64,000 nucleotides of DNA from the NCBI GenBank assembly GCA_024449915.1, contig JAMZAV010003198.1, forward strand, positions 62,001 to 126,000, given 5' to 3'. This document shows positions 1 through 11,165 of this stretch, piece by piece. Both the position numbers and the translations under genes were made by a program. Within the stretch, counting starts at the first letter, position 1. Each line of letters starts with the position of its first letter. A model generated the notes under the pieces. That model did no database searches. It was not told the DNA's origin and saw nothing but the letters and a program-made list of their open reading frames with translations. This DNA is from Sweltsa coloradensis. Lineage: Eukaryota; Arthropoda; Insecta; Plecoptera; Chloroperlidae.

Positions 1-481
1 TTCTTATGTTTTCAATCTGCTAGTTGTCAAAGCTGTCACCAGTGGTAATAACTGAAATTAATCACATGGGAATAGTGATACTGTTAGGGCTGGCCTTTCC
101 TTATCTTGTTTACTCTCCAGCATTCCGACTCCAGCCCCACCCCCCTCTCCCGCCCGCGCCAACGCATCCGTGACCTTGACTAGACTGTGACAAGATAAAA
201 AGCAGATGCAAGGAATCGTGAGTGTTATCTTAATGGCCTGCGGCTGTTCCTCTTTCGTGATTATGAAATACTACTTCATCAACACGTCATTGTTTATGGG
301 ACAGCATTACGTCTTGGGATATTACGATAATTGATGAGCGCTTGTCTTGAGAGCTGTTTAGTGCAGTGCCGGGGGGGGGGGGGGGATATTCACACAGAAT
401 CTTGCGGAGCGAAAACCGGTTTTTAACCGGTTTCTTAAACGATTATCCGGTTCGTAAAAATACTATTCGGTGTAGGCCCTA
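1..481. other. Unassigned sequence with a poly-G tract
   Basis: No gene is recognised here. A run of G begins near 369. The motif TTTAGTGCAGTG just before it is the reverse complement of CACTGCACTAAA near 819-830 inside repeat A, so part of this stretch and repeat A may be one small inverted-repeat element. The reading frame crossing the poly-G is not conserved in the second copy of repeat A and is not called. Confidence 0.4.
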
Positions 482-1076
482 CTCCCGAGTCCAGTTTGCA
501 GCCCCTGACCCGACGCGTCTCTCTGGCGTGGGTGGCGGTGATTGGCTTATTTTGAAAGGAACTTGCTTTCCCGGGCCTAGTTTCCTTACAATCCGCGCGA
601 ACAGTCCAAGGTCTCATGCGGACCCTGTTGCCGGTGCTGCATATCCTTGGCTTGACCAGGTTGCCAAACACGCTAACAAGCCCCTGGATCACGGGCTATT
701 CACGTGATCGCCTTTGTTTGCTACATTCCTTTGGTGAAATCGCCCTGGCTGCTCGCTAGCAGGCAGGCGAACTGAAGCTCTGTTGCACCAACTTTTACAC
801 CCAAAAGCCCGCCTGAACACTGCACTAAATATCTGAGCCAAATTTCATTGCCTGCAGATTATTGCCGCCTACTCGGCCGCAAAACACTGTACATTATGTA
901 GGATGACTTGATGACATTTGTGTCATCAAGTTGTATATTTATTCACACATTTTGATTAATACACATAAACAAAGAAAAAATCGAAAAAAATTAAACATAG
1001 GCTTAGGAATCATTGACATAGTGAAGCTATTTAAACAATTGATTAGTGACTTTAGGCCACAGACAGGGCTGTACGG
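482..1076 (+). repeat. Repeat A, copy 1
   Basis: About 0.6 kb is nearly identical to 9412-10001 in the same orientation, with small indels (for example around a TGATGACA/TGTCATCA hairpin near 908-930). The first 0.35 kb is GC-rich and the rest AT-rich. Similarity starts at CTCCCGAGTCC and stops at GGGCTGTACGG. Overlapping frames on both strands appear in both copies, but they lack family motifs and are treated as by-products of the repeat. The family is not identified. Confidence 0.8.
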
Positions 1077-1381
1077 GCACAGCTACCCCCACTACTTTTG
1101 GGTTGGCCTTGCTTTTAAGCCAAACGAAAAGTAATCTCTCTCTTGACTGGACAGCAACCTCTGTCAGTTTACATCTTAAGTTACATGATTGAACTCGCCG
1201 TTTCTCTTATTTCTACTCTTAGTATCATAAAAAATTATGGGTAGGGTCATCCTCGTCCAATTTAACGTTAATTTTAATTTAGATCTGACTTTTGGCACAT
1301 CGCCGGATGCCCTTTCCCAGAAATAAACTACGCTTGGGACCCACACACTCGGTCCGCCAAGCCCATACAAAACAATGTTTT
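1077..1381. other. No feature recognised
   Basis: This is AT-rich spacer between repeats A and B. I see no conserved frame, RNA gene or inverted repeat here. Confidence 0.4.
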
Positions 1382-1676
1382 TTTTTTTTTTTTTCTTTTC
1401 TTTTCTTTTCTTTTCTTTTCTTTTCTTTTCTTTTCATTCTACACCCTTTTTTATATTTGATTCATTCATTGAATGCATATAATATCATTCAATTTGTTAC
1501 CAAAATTCTTGTGTTAAATGCATTGTTGTTGTAATGCTACTATTTCAAATATTTACGAAAATGTAATTTATTGTTGTTTCTGCATCTATGTAATTAGGTT
1601 TATTTAGTTGTCCTCCTTTGTAAATCAGTTTTTATAACTGAATAGGATAGACGTTAAATAAATAAATAAATAAAAA
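1382..1676 (+). repeat. Repeat B copy 1: (TTTTC)n and non-LTR-type 3' tail
   Basis: A pyrimidine microsatellite of TTTTC units is followed by about 0.25 kb ending in GTTAAATAAATAAATAAA. The same module is at 8711-9000, and a diverged reverse-complement copy of its last 50 bases is near 58208-58270. An AT-rich 3' end with a short tandem tail suggests the 3' end of a non-LTR retrotransposon or SINE. No coding part is attached. Confidence 0.7.
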
Positions 1677-2628
1677 ATAAATAAAAAATCAAATAACCCA
1701 CTGATTTCCTGGGCACCATCCCCCCAAGGTTTCTACATTAGATTCTCAAAATCAAAAAAAGTCCCCAAAACACGGAACTCTACGGAAGTTACCTTCCAGT
1801 TGGACCGTGGTGCTACGCCACTGGCGGTAGCGCACCCGCTGGGAATGTCACTGCACCCCGCTCGGCTCACCCTAGCCGCGGCACGCCCCCTCCAGGCCTT
1901 GATTTGCGCCTGCCTTCCACCAACACCACCTATCTACCAGCGCACAGCTGGCAACGTCTCGCTAGCCCTGGCCTAGAGCTTCGCCTCTCGAGTGTCGCAG
2001 CGATGCAACCAAACCTACCCTGCTACACAACAAAGGTGGCACGTTCATCTACAACTCTTGTTGTGAACAACTATGTGAAACCTGGTTCACCCCTCTCGCT
2101 CGTGACCCTCATTGGTCAGTTAATACGCGGAAATCCCTCGCAATTATATTCTCTCGCCCGTTTAACGGTTACAAAAAACATTTTAAAATACAAAAATACA
2201 AAAATTGACGCAAATACAAAAATTAGAATCGGGCGACCACAGCACTTTCCGGCTCGTCACGGAGACACAATCGTAATCAAACTACATTCCAACCACACAA
2301 GAGTCCCTTCGTAAAAATAACGCAAAATCCAATGCTTACAAGCATACAACAAAAATACAAAATAATACGACGACTGATGAATTTATCACTCACGCATTTC
2401 CTTACCAGGCTCGCTTCTTGAGTATACAAACATTATTACAGACAAAATTATGACATTTAGATGGCATTGCTAGCCTATTAATAAAACAACATTTTCTACA
2501 CGGCCTGTCCGTCAATCTACAATTTTTATTTGTGGAAGCAGTATCCGTGACTCGTTTCTTTCAAAATAGCTTTTCTGTTTGTTCCTGTCACACACGTGCC
2601 GTCGCACGTTTACTCGGTGGGTGACCTA
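1677..2628. other. Unassigned, possibly diverged flank of repeat C
   Basis: The sequence has alternating GC-rich and AT-rich patches. A weak frame at 1904-2314 has no recognisable domain. The last bases (CGGTGGGTGACC near 2614) recur near 4079 (CCGGTGGGTGACC), so the repeat C family probably extends upstream of the near-identical part. Nothing else is supported. Confidence 0.35.
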
Positions 2629-3841
2629 CACTTTCAAAAATTCAGCTACTGCGCGCTTACAACAAATAACACAAAAACAACCTTCTGCTGGCGTCGATTC
2701 TCGGACATACAACACGACTTTTATTCAATAAAATATTTCTACTCCAGCGGAACAACTAAAACTTGATTCAAAACCCAAACTTAGGATAGGCGCGGCCGGC
2801 AATATGAACATTTTACTCAATGACGGAACCCTACGTACTCTCTCTCTCTTTCTCATTACACCAAATACATCGCAACCCTGGTTTAAGCACCCCCGCGGTC
2901 CCAGCTGTGTTCGCATACAACGCATCTTCATAACAAATAATGAAGTGCAAATAGTCGCTGAAGGCGAAGGCGTCCGAGGAACCCTGCCAGCTCTACGTGA
3001 GAGGTGTGTCCTGACGCAAGACCCGTGGTCTACAAAAATGCTGAACTATTATTTTGCTCGCAAGACAGGCGTGGCCCTAATTTAACTGTTCGATGTATCG
3101 TAGGTCCTGTAAAATTATCCTTGTCGCGTCCTTATGACCGCTGACAGTACCTCGAGGCCTGGCGTGGCAACCTCCCAAGTTAAGTCCGCGAGTTCCCTAG
3201 CTATTCTATTGTCCGTCACTTTCAGTTTCGGTGGTGCCTGGCTGCATGGTTTTGTTTACCTCTTAGGTCGTTGACCTGCGCGTAACTCGCGTCGCATAGC
3301 GATAGCCTACCAGCTGCTGCATTCGTTGCCGCCGTACATGCGTGACTGGCTCGTATTCTCTCTCGCTCTCCCGAGGTCCGGTGGTCTCGCGCTCACTGCT
3401 CATGCTCTGAGCATCTGCTCGCGCGGCGGTCCTGGGTTCGACTTCACCACTGACTCGCGCGCTTCTTCCCACACGGGCTACCCCCACAGACCATGGACGG
3501 TCCTACACATGTTTTTTCTCAAAGAGTACTTTTTTTTTTTTTACATGGTTTTACATTCACGAGCGTTACAAGTCAAACATTACATTACGAAGGTTATATG
3601 ACAAACATTACATTACGAAGCATATATGACAAACATTACATTACGAAACATTACGTTTATATTACCGGTTCCATAGCACAAAACAAAATACATGAGTAAT
3701 TTATCTCCGAATTATACGGCCCTCGGTTCGGCCTACATCGCCTACAAAAATACATAGATTATCCAGCGGTGGATATGACATGACAAATAAATTTTTAAAA
3801 CGATAGCAACATTATAAACAAAATTACCAATACGTGGAATC
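2629..3841. repeat. Repeat C copy 1, 1.2 kb LTR-like direct repeat
   Basis: This unit is nearly identical to 7326-8566 in the same orientation, differing by a few substitutions and short indels. It contains a pol III B-box-like GGGTTCGACTT near 3434, a T-rich tract near 3529, and about three tandem copies of a 26-30 bp unit around ACAAACATTACATTACGAAG (3575-3650). The two copies flank 3.5 kb holding a minus-strand gag-like frame, so they could be LTRs. The ends are not TG...CA and no target duplication was seen, so a dispersed composite repeat is equally possible. Confidence 0.75.
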
Positions 3842-5351
3842 CTACAACAACTTCAAACTGGCACTGTATTCCTAGCGTTCAAGCTTAGGATGCTTCCGTG
3901 GCATGGTACTTTTTTAAATTATTCACATTGTAAACCCCTTTAACCTTTCCCCGTTCGTCGGTAAGTTCGTACGCGTTTCTCCCTGCCACAGCCGGTATAC
4001 AGACTGGTCCACGTTTCACTCAAGAATACCAACAAACAAAACCTCACACACAGCTACTAGGCCTGCTCATGTCAACCCGGTGGGTGACCAACACTCACGG
4101 CAAATATAAAACCAAGGCGCATTAAAAACAACAACTACACACAAACTTGAGTACTCTGACTTGATGGACGTAAAACTTAACTCACAAACTTAACTCAAAA
4201 CTTCGCTCGCACGGGAACACAAAACTTGATTCAACAACTTCCTCCTAACTTGAACTGCCGGCGGGGTGGTAAGTCCCTCAAACAACCTCTACGTACTTTC
4301 CTCTCTCTCTCGTTACACAGAACAAAAACATCGACAAACACAAAAACACATCGCGGCGACACAGGCCGTCCTAGATTCCATCGCTTAAAAACAAAAGAGC
4401 TAAATAGCTGAGGGGTCACAGGTACATCCTACTGGGCGCGACCTCGTTTAGCGCGGAGGCATGTCCTACCACAAATCACACGAGATTGCACAAGACAGGT
4501 GTGGTCCTAACCGAAATGTCCGGTGACACGTAGGTCTACCCAAAAAGTCCTGTCGCGTCCTTGTGACAGCTGACAGACTACAAGGCCGCGAGTGATGTGG
4601 TGAGTTTTACGTCGAGCAACTCTTGTTGCTCCAGTGGTGGTAGTTGCATTGCCGGCAAACAACTTCGGTCAAAGTGCGCTTGGCGACTGGGCCGTATGGA
4701 TCGGTAATCCATCTCACTGTCGCCAACCTGTCAAGCAGTTGTGTGTGGCTGAATCGCCTGAGGCGTTACTCTCGCTCTCCTATCGGTCCTACCGGTACCC
4801 GCGATACACTTACGTTGAGCTTTCCTCAACTCAAAACAGCTTCTACAAGCTACAAAAACTCTCGGAGACCGACCACACAAATACAAAAATACCAAAAAAT
4901 TACAATTACACAACGACTCCGCAATCTTTGGTGAGCTCTCTGGCGTTCTTAACCTAAAGACCCGGGTCCTACCCCCACAGCTTCTCTCTCTCTCTAGTAG
5001 TACGCGGGCAGCTGTTTAGGAACGAAACTTTTCATTTTGACCTTCGTCCTTCACTCCCCTACGTAGCGCTCAGGTCTTACATGCTCTCGCTTCTCGTATA
5101 CGTCCGCCACTGGCCTCTCTCTGCGCGTCAGCGCGCGGTTGCTGGTTCGACCCCAGCATCACTCACTCTCTGGGCAAAGCAGCACTGAGCGTGGTGGTTT
5201 GTTTTAAGACATACTCGACTTTCGTCACGCGTTTGGTTTTGTCGGGGTTCGTCGGTGCCGAATCGAACCTCCCTTTAGGCCTAGGTCCCCGCATAAACAT
5301 TTGTGACGTGGTTGTTCTTACTCCCCCCACTACACCTCTCTAATACGGGTA
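3842..5351. other. Diverged repeat C-like sequence
   Basis: Segments here resemble repeat C in the same order but with many changes: the GGGTGACCAACAC region near 4085, an AACTTGATTCAACAACTTC region near 4223, the CCTGTCGCGTCCTTGTGAC region near 4548, and a B-box-like TGGTTCGACCCCAGC near 5143. This looks like an old third member of the family. No coding frame is supported. Confidence 0.5.
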
Positions 5352-6541
5352 TCAATCGTCCCAGGTGCTCTCCGGGATTCGTCGCATTCCATACCCGAAT
5401 GCCTCGGTACGCTTTGGCTTAATCGACACCTCCTTGACACCTCTACCGACAATCCACCCCCAATTATCATTCAGGTCCGGCGCGTCGTGGCGCGTAGGGC
5501 GTACGGTTTCTATTGTTTCAGTACGGAGCGTCGCGACGCGTTTATCAAGCTCCCTTCTTAGAGGGGTACTTGCTTCGACGATGTTTACGTCCGCGGGTTG
5601 CGTGTCCCAACTGTCCAACAGCTTGTTGGTCACCTCAGTTAGCTGGTTTGTGAGCCCTTCTACATTGTTTTTGGGTTCCGCGATCGCAACTTGCGTGGTA
5701 TTGTTGCCGCCCCTACAGCTAGACTCTACCCTGGCCAGCTGTTGCTGCCTCTGCTGGTCCACCTGTTCCGCCTTCGCGGTCTCATCTAACAATGCGGCAT
5801 TTATTTGTGTGATTTCCACCCGCAAATTGCCGTCTAACTCTTTCGCAGCTCCGTAGTTTGCGCATCCTGCACCGCTTTCACCACCCCCTCGACCTGCTCG
5901 AGTTTTTTACTTATAGTGGTTGTTTGTACGCTTAGCTCACTCCGTGCTACGCTCGCTTGGTCAGCTATCTTCTGCTCGATACCCTGCCTACTTTCTGTCC
6001 TACTTTTTTCTAAGTCGGCACGCCATTTTTGTTCCTCCTCACGCCTTATCTTTAACTGTTCCCTGTATATTTCCCGCTCCACGGCAGACTCCGCCTTCCA
6101 TGCCTCTAACAATTCTTGCACGGTATTCGTTATGGACTGATTAAATTTTTCATCGAGCCTAGTTCCTAGCTGGTTTAGCTCTGAACGCAGTATGGGTGAC
6201 GCGTCTACCGGCGTCTCTAACAGTGTAGTTTCGGCGCTGTGTATTCTTTCGCCGGTCGTTTCGGCTCCAAACGTATCGCTGCCCGTTTCGTCCCCTGACT
6301 CATCTTCGATTATCATTGATAAGTAGCGTAATACCTCCTTATCTCCGTTATCATCTACTCGTATGTATTGCACTCCCTTCTCCACGATCATTGCCGGCAC
6401 CTCAACGCTAGCCTGCGCTGTACTGCTACTCCCTGCGCTCGAGTCCTCCAGCGCGTCGCCTAGCTCACTAGTTCTATTCCCTTCTGCCATGATGTCCATG
6501 GACAGCCTACCGTTTCTAGCTACACGAAACTCCTCTGACAC
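5352..6541 (-). pseudogene. Gag-like coiled-coil reading frame, frameshifted
   Basis: Two minus-strand frames (6541-5834, 235 codons; 5825-5352, 157 codons) abut in different registers and read as one protein broken by a frameshift near 5830-5840. The first part starts MSEEFRVARNG, is acidic and serine-rich in its first 110 residues, and then becomes a charged stretch rich in E, K, R and Q typical of a coiled coil. The second part continues with Q/E/R-rich sequence. Such N-terminal coiled-coil proteins occur as gag in some Metaviridae-like (Gypsy) elements, but no zinc knuckle, protease or reverse transcriptase follows. The opposite-strand frames are shadows. A host protein remnant is the alternative. 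Confidence 0.45.
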
Positions 6542-7325
6542 TCAGGTAGTGGATTGAAGCCGACAAGCCCCGTAACTAACACCTAAGCTCACTATCCCTC
6601 GCAATAAACAATTTTTTTTTTTATAGAAATTAGATTATATTTTTATTTTATTTGGGCGCCAATTAAACTAGTAGCGTAGAAACTTAATAGACTGTGAATA
6701 GTGCAGTGGTGGTTGCTAGCAGGCGACAACTCTCAGCCGTCGCACTCCATGATAGGTCACCTGAGTGCTTACCAAGGGGTGAGGGAGGGGGGAAGGTGCT
6801 CAACCTTCCAGCGCGGCGGCGGTCAACAGCGGCACTCCCAGCGGCGTAGTGATACTAACTTATAATTATTCATGCACACAATTTAAACTATTATTGTCCC
6901 AAACAAAGTTATAGTTGTGATAGGAGGAGTTGACTAGGTAGCTGAATGCATTAAAAGGTTTGATTTTCTGCTGACACGTTCATTCATGTATTCAAAGAAT
7001 TATGCATATGGCAGTACATATATGATAGTGAATCAAAACCTACTGGATCCAGTTTTCCCCCAATATTACTTCAAATAATTTAAAATGTTACATAAAGAAA
7101 TACAGTTACAGGTTACAATTAAAATAACATTGGATGTTTGTGCTCGACACGTGCGTTTGTCGACGTCGATGCGTCGGTGGACCCGAGTCCTACGATGACC
7201 AAGATGGCGACGATGCGTAGCGTCTCCCTCAATGGAGGGTCCACTTTGCGCGCGGACGCTCTGCAAGCATAGCGTCCCGGATGGATTCCGGGACATCTAC
7301 TTGAATCTCAAAAAACTCAAAAACT
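6542..7325. other. Leader-like spacer next to the gag-like frame
   Basis: No gene is recognised. Read on the minus strand this is the upstream region of the gag-like frame. It includes a T-rich tract (6611-6622), the GGCGCC motif listed separately, and a GC-rich patch at 7140-7300 with no convincing coding content. Confidence 0.4.
6651..6662 (-). promoter_or_regulatory. Possible primer-binding-site-like motif
   Basis: The minus strand reads TTGGCGCCCAAA about 110 bases upstream of the gag-like start. TGGCGCC is the common start of retroelement primer sites that use tRNA-Lys. Only about nine bases fit, and no LTR edge could be proved next to it, so the call is weak. Confidence 0.2.
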
Positions 7326-8566
7326 CACTTTCAAAAATTCAGCTACTGCGCGCTTACAACAAATAACACAAAAACAACCTTCTTCTGGCGTCGATTATCG
7401 GACATAGGGCCTACAACACGACTTTTATTCAATAAAATATATCTACTCCAGCGGAACAACTAAAACTTGATTCAAAACACAAACTAAGGATAAGCGCGGC
7501 AGGCAATATGAGCATTTTACTCAATGACAGAACCCTACGTACTCTGTCTCTTTCTCATTACACCAAATACATCGCAACCCTGGTTTAAGCACCCCCGCGG
7601 TCCCAGCTGTGTTCGCATACAACGCATCTTCATAACAAATAATGAAGTGCAAATAGTCGCTGAAGGCGAGGCGTCCGAGGAACCCTGCCAGCTCTACGTG
7701 AGCCATCTCCAACGTGAGAGGCGTATCCTTACGCAAGACCCGTGGTCTACAAAAATGCTGAACTATTATTTTGCTCGCAAGACAGGCGTGGCCCTAATTT
7801 AACTGTTTGATGTATCGTAGGTCCTGTAAAATTATCCTTGTCGCGTCCTTATGACCGCTGACAGTACCTCGAGGCCTGGCGTGGCAACCTCCCAAGTTTA
7901 GTCCGCGAGTTCCCTAGCTATTCTATTGTCCGTCACTTTCAGTTTCCGTGGTGCCTGGCTGCATGGTTTTGTTTACCTCTTAGGTCGTTGACCTGCGCGT
8001 AACTCGCGTCGCATAGCGATAGCCTACCAACTGCTGCATTCGTTGCCGCCGTACATGCGTGACTGGCTCGTATTCTCTCTCGCTCTCCCGAGGTCCGGTG
8101 GTCTCGCGCTCACTGCTCATGCTCTGAGCATCTGCTCGCGCGGCGGTCCTGGGTTCGACTTCACCACTGACTCGCGCGCTTCTTCCCACACGGGCTACCC
8201 CCACAGACCACGGACGGTCCTACACGTGTTTTTACTCAAAGGTTACTTCTTTTTTTTTTTTTTTTTTACATGGTTTTATATTCACTAGCGTTACAAGTCA
8301 AACATTACATTACGAAGGTTATATGACAAACATTACATTACGAAGCATATATGACAAACATTACATTACGAAACATTAAGTTTATATTACCGGTTCCATA
8401 GCACAAAACAAAATACACGAGTTATTTATCTCCGAATTATACGGCCCTCGGTTCGGCCTACAACGCCTACAAAAATACAAAGATTATCCAGCGGTGGATA
8501 TGACATGACAAATAAATTTTTAAATCGATAGCAACATTATAAACAAAATTACCAATACATGGAATC
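7326..8566. repeat. Repeat C copy 2, 1.24 kb
   Basis: This is the direct-orientation partner of 2629-3841. It begins at CACTTTCAAAAATTC and ends at TACATGGAATC. It has about a dozen more bases near the CCATCTCC insertion (7702-7715) and a longer T tract (about 8250-8268). The same B-box-like motif and tandem ACATTACATTACGAA units are present. High identity implies a recent duplication or insertion, compatible with an LTR pair but not proof of one. Confidence 0.75.
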
Positions 8567-8710
8567 GTGGAATACGAATCTCGACAGGAACACTGCGACT
8601 CGGGGGAGGGCAATCCTACTCTGGGCGCTGTTTAGCTTGCCTGCGAGTGGTGATGTGAATGGGGTCGCAGGCCTTAGGATGGCAGACTTGCCATAGGAAG
8701 TTGGGTGACT
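8567..8710. other. No feature recognised
   Basis: This short GC-richer spacer between repeats C' and B' shows no detectable features. Confidence 0.4.
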
Positions 8711-9000
8711 TTTCTTTTTTCTTTTCTTTTTCTTTTCTTTTTTCTTTTCTTTTCATTCCCCACCCCTTTTTTATATATTCGATTCATTCATAAATTGCAT
8801 TTAATATCCTTTTAATTTGTTATCAAATTTGTTGAGTATTTAATGCATTGTTGTAATATTACTATTTCAAATATTTACTAAAATGTAGTTAATTGTTGTG
8901 TCTGCATCTATGTAATTAGATTTATTTAGTTGTCCTCCTTTGTAAATCAGTTTTTATAATTGAATAGGATAGATGTTAAATAAATAAATAAATAAAAGGA
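8711..9000 (+). repeat. Repeat B copy 2, non-LTR-type tail
   Basis: This is the second copy of the TTTTC microsatellite plus AT-rich tail at 1382-1676, in the same orientation and clearly more diverged than the C/C' pair. It ends in GATGTTAAATAAATAAATAAA. It probably inserted independently of copy 1. Confidence 0.7.
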
Positions 9001-9411
9001 TTTAAGTGGACGACTGGAATTACGTTAAGATTTCAGGACAGCTCCTCTCAGCTATTAGGCAGAGCTTTAGAATAGTATTATGTCCCATCGTATCTTACGA
9101 TGGAGACAATAGAGTGTACCTGTTCGTGCTTGGTTGTCAACGTCGGCTGAGCGTGGGTCCTCACCACATGGCTCTGGGGCTTTCAGTAACACTCACTGCC
9201 GAAAAATATAGGATAATTTAGGAAAATCAAACGGCCTATCTACTACTGGGGTATTCCCCCGGCGGTCGGTGCTTAACTTGTATGAACATGTTACACTTCG
9301 TGGTACTTTGCCTCAGTCTCGGTACTTTGCACGCACAAAAACTGTAGCTGCCCGGCGTGGACCTACTCTGAGAGCACTTTCAGGGCGACTGACGCGCTTG
9401 TCTCCCGAGTC
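9001..9411. other. No feature recognised
   Basis: This is unique sequence upstream of repeat A'. Short frames on both strands have no recognisable domain. Confidence 0.35.
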
Positions 9412-10001
9412 CAGTCTGCAGCCCCTGACCCGACGCGTCTCTCTGGCGTGGGTGGCGGTGATTGGCTTATTTTGAAGGGAACTTGCTTTCCCGGGCCTAG
9501 TTTCCTTACAATCCGCGCGAACTGTCCAAGGTCTCATGCGGACCCTGTTGCCGGTGCTGCATATCCTTGGCTTGACCAGGTTGCCAAACACGCTAACAAG
9601 CCCCTGGATCACGGGCTGTTCACGTGATCGCCTTTGTTTGCTACATTCCTTCGGTGAAATCGTCCTGGCTGCTCGCTAGCAGGCAGGCGAACTGAAGCTC
9701 TGTTGCACCAACTTTTACACCCAAAAGCCCCCCTGAACACTGCACTAAATATCTGAGCCAAATTTCATTGCCTGCAGATTATTGCCGCCTACTCGGCCGC
9801 AAAACACTGAGCTCGTACATTATGTAGGATGACTTGATGACATGTCATCAAGTTGTTAATTTATTCACACATTTTGATTAATACACATAAACAAAGAAAA
9901 AATCGAAAAAAATTAAACATAGGTTTAGGAATCATAATTGACATAGTGAAGCTATTTAAACAATTGATTAGTGACTTTAGGCCACAGACAGGGCTGTACG
10001 G
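9412..10001 (+). repeat. Repeat A, copy 2
   Basis: This is the direct partner of 482-1076. Differences include a GAGCTC insertion near 9812 and loss of the small loop in the TGATGACATGTCATCA hairpin. Similarity ends at GGGCTGTACGG, after which the two loci diverge. Confidence 0.8.
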
Positions 10002-10519
10002 CACACCATATACACCAAAATTTGCTGCCATTTTCTGCCTGATTCGCGATAAATCTTGAAAAATCTGCTATGGTAGAATGCCCATTTAGGCCTATCCATC
10101 ATTAATTAATATATGTATTAAAAACTATTAATTATCCGTTATTAAGGTATTAAGGTTTAAACAGTGGCGTAGCCGTAACCAAAGCCGCCCCCGCAAGACT
10201 TGGGTGGCCCCCCGTCTGGGAGGGGGTGGGGGGGGGGTCACTGGTCAAGCTGAGTTCAGGGGCCAAAATATGAGTTTATTGATACTCGTGTATAGAGAAA
10301 AAAACTATATTATTACTAAAATTTATTTCCAAAAGTCTATGTCTGACACTTGCGTTTTCAGTTTGCATCAATTAACGAATCTAATGTTCAACTCGATGTT
10401 CAATAAACGACTCCGATATGCAGACGTAATGATCGCACTCTCTAAAATTAGCATCACATCAAAAAACGAAGTAGAAAAAAGAAGCAAAACCAATTAAAAA
10501 GAAAATGGCACGTTCTAAT
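10002..10519. other. Unassigned, with a hAT-terminus-like motif
   Basis: The motif CAGTGGCGTAGCC starts at about 10164. CAGTGGCGTAGC is a common terminal sequence of hAT-type transposons, but no matching opposite end was found. A G-rich tract lies at 10217-10240. No coding frame is supported. Confidence 0.3.
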
Positions 10520-10888
10520 CTGTTGTTAACAATTTCTACAATATTTTGAAAGCAATGATCTTTTTTTATAAAAACCAATCAGACTTTAGAACTAATCACT
10601 TGTGTGAAACCTCCTTACAACTTGCCTCAAATAAATGGCTTTATGATAAAGATAATGCCCTGTCAACTGTTGTAGTGTTTTTAGACTTCAAAAGGGCATT
10701 TGAGACAATTAATAGAGACATTTTGTTACAGAAATTGAAACGTTATGGTATTAAAGATGTTGCATATGATTGGTTTGTTACATATTTAGAAAATAGGAGT
10801 CAACATACAGTTGTTGGTGAGCTATCATCAGATGAAAAACGGTTATGGAGTACCTCAGGGATCCGTTCTCGCACCATTCCCTTACAGA

Positions 10889-11165
10889 AAAATACTACTG
10901 AAAACTACTAAAAAAACTACTGAAAACTTTTGTGTAGTTTTTTTGGAAAACTACACAAAAGTTTTCAGTAGTTAATTACACAAAAGTTTTAAGTAGTTAA
11001 CTTTACAAAAGTTTTCAGTAGTTAACTACACAAAAGGTCAGTAGTTAGCTACACAAAAGTTTTCAGTTTTTTGGAAGTTAAACTACTCAAAAGTGTTAAG
11101 TAGTTACTACACTGATGTTTTCAGTAGTGAACTACACAGAAGTTTTTAGTAGTGAAACTAGTACT
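10889..11165. repeat. Left subterminal array
   Basis: About ten degenerate copies of a 24-28 bp unit, roughly AGTTTTCAGTAGTTAACTAC plus ACAAA, run inward from the left end. Many copies contain the palindrome GTAGTTAACTAC. The first copies are in opposite sense (ACTACTGAAAACTAC), so the array can also fold on itself. Confidence 0.8.

Noticed and set aside
366..707. Plus-strand frame through the poly-G tract (and the opposite-strand frame at 435-692)
   Set aside because: It begins in a homopolymer. Its sequence lies in repeat A, whose second copy has the frame broken or altered, and there is no domain.
2804..3601. Frames in repeat C on both strands, repeated at 7524-8288
   Set aside because: They recur only because the repeat is duplicated. 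Both strands are open over the same bases and no protein motif is present.
3575..3650. CRISPR-like short repeats (ACATTACATTACGAA units)
   Set aside because: There are only three degenerate units with no spacers of constant size, in an animal genome. This is an ordinary minisatellite.
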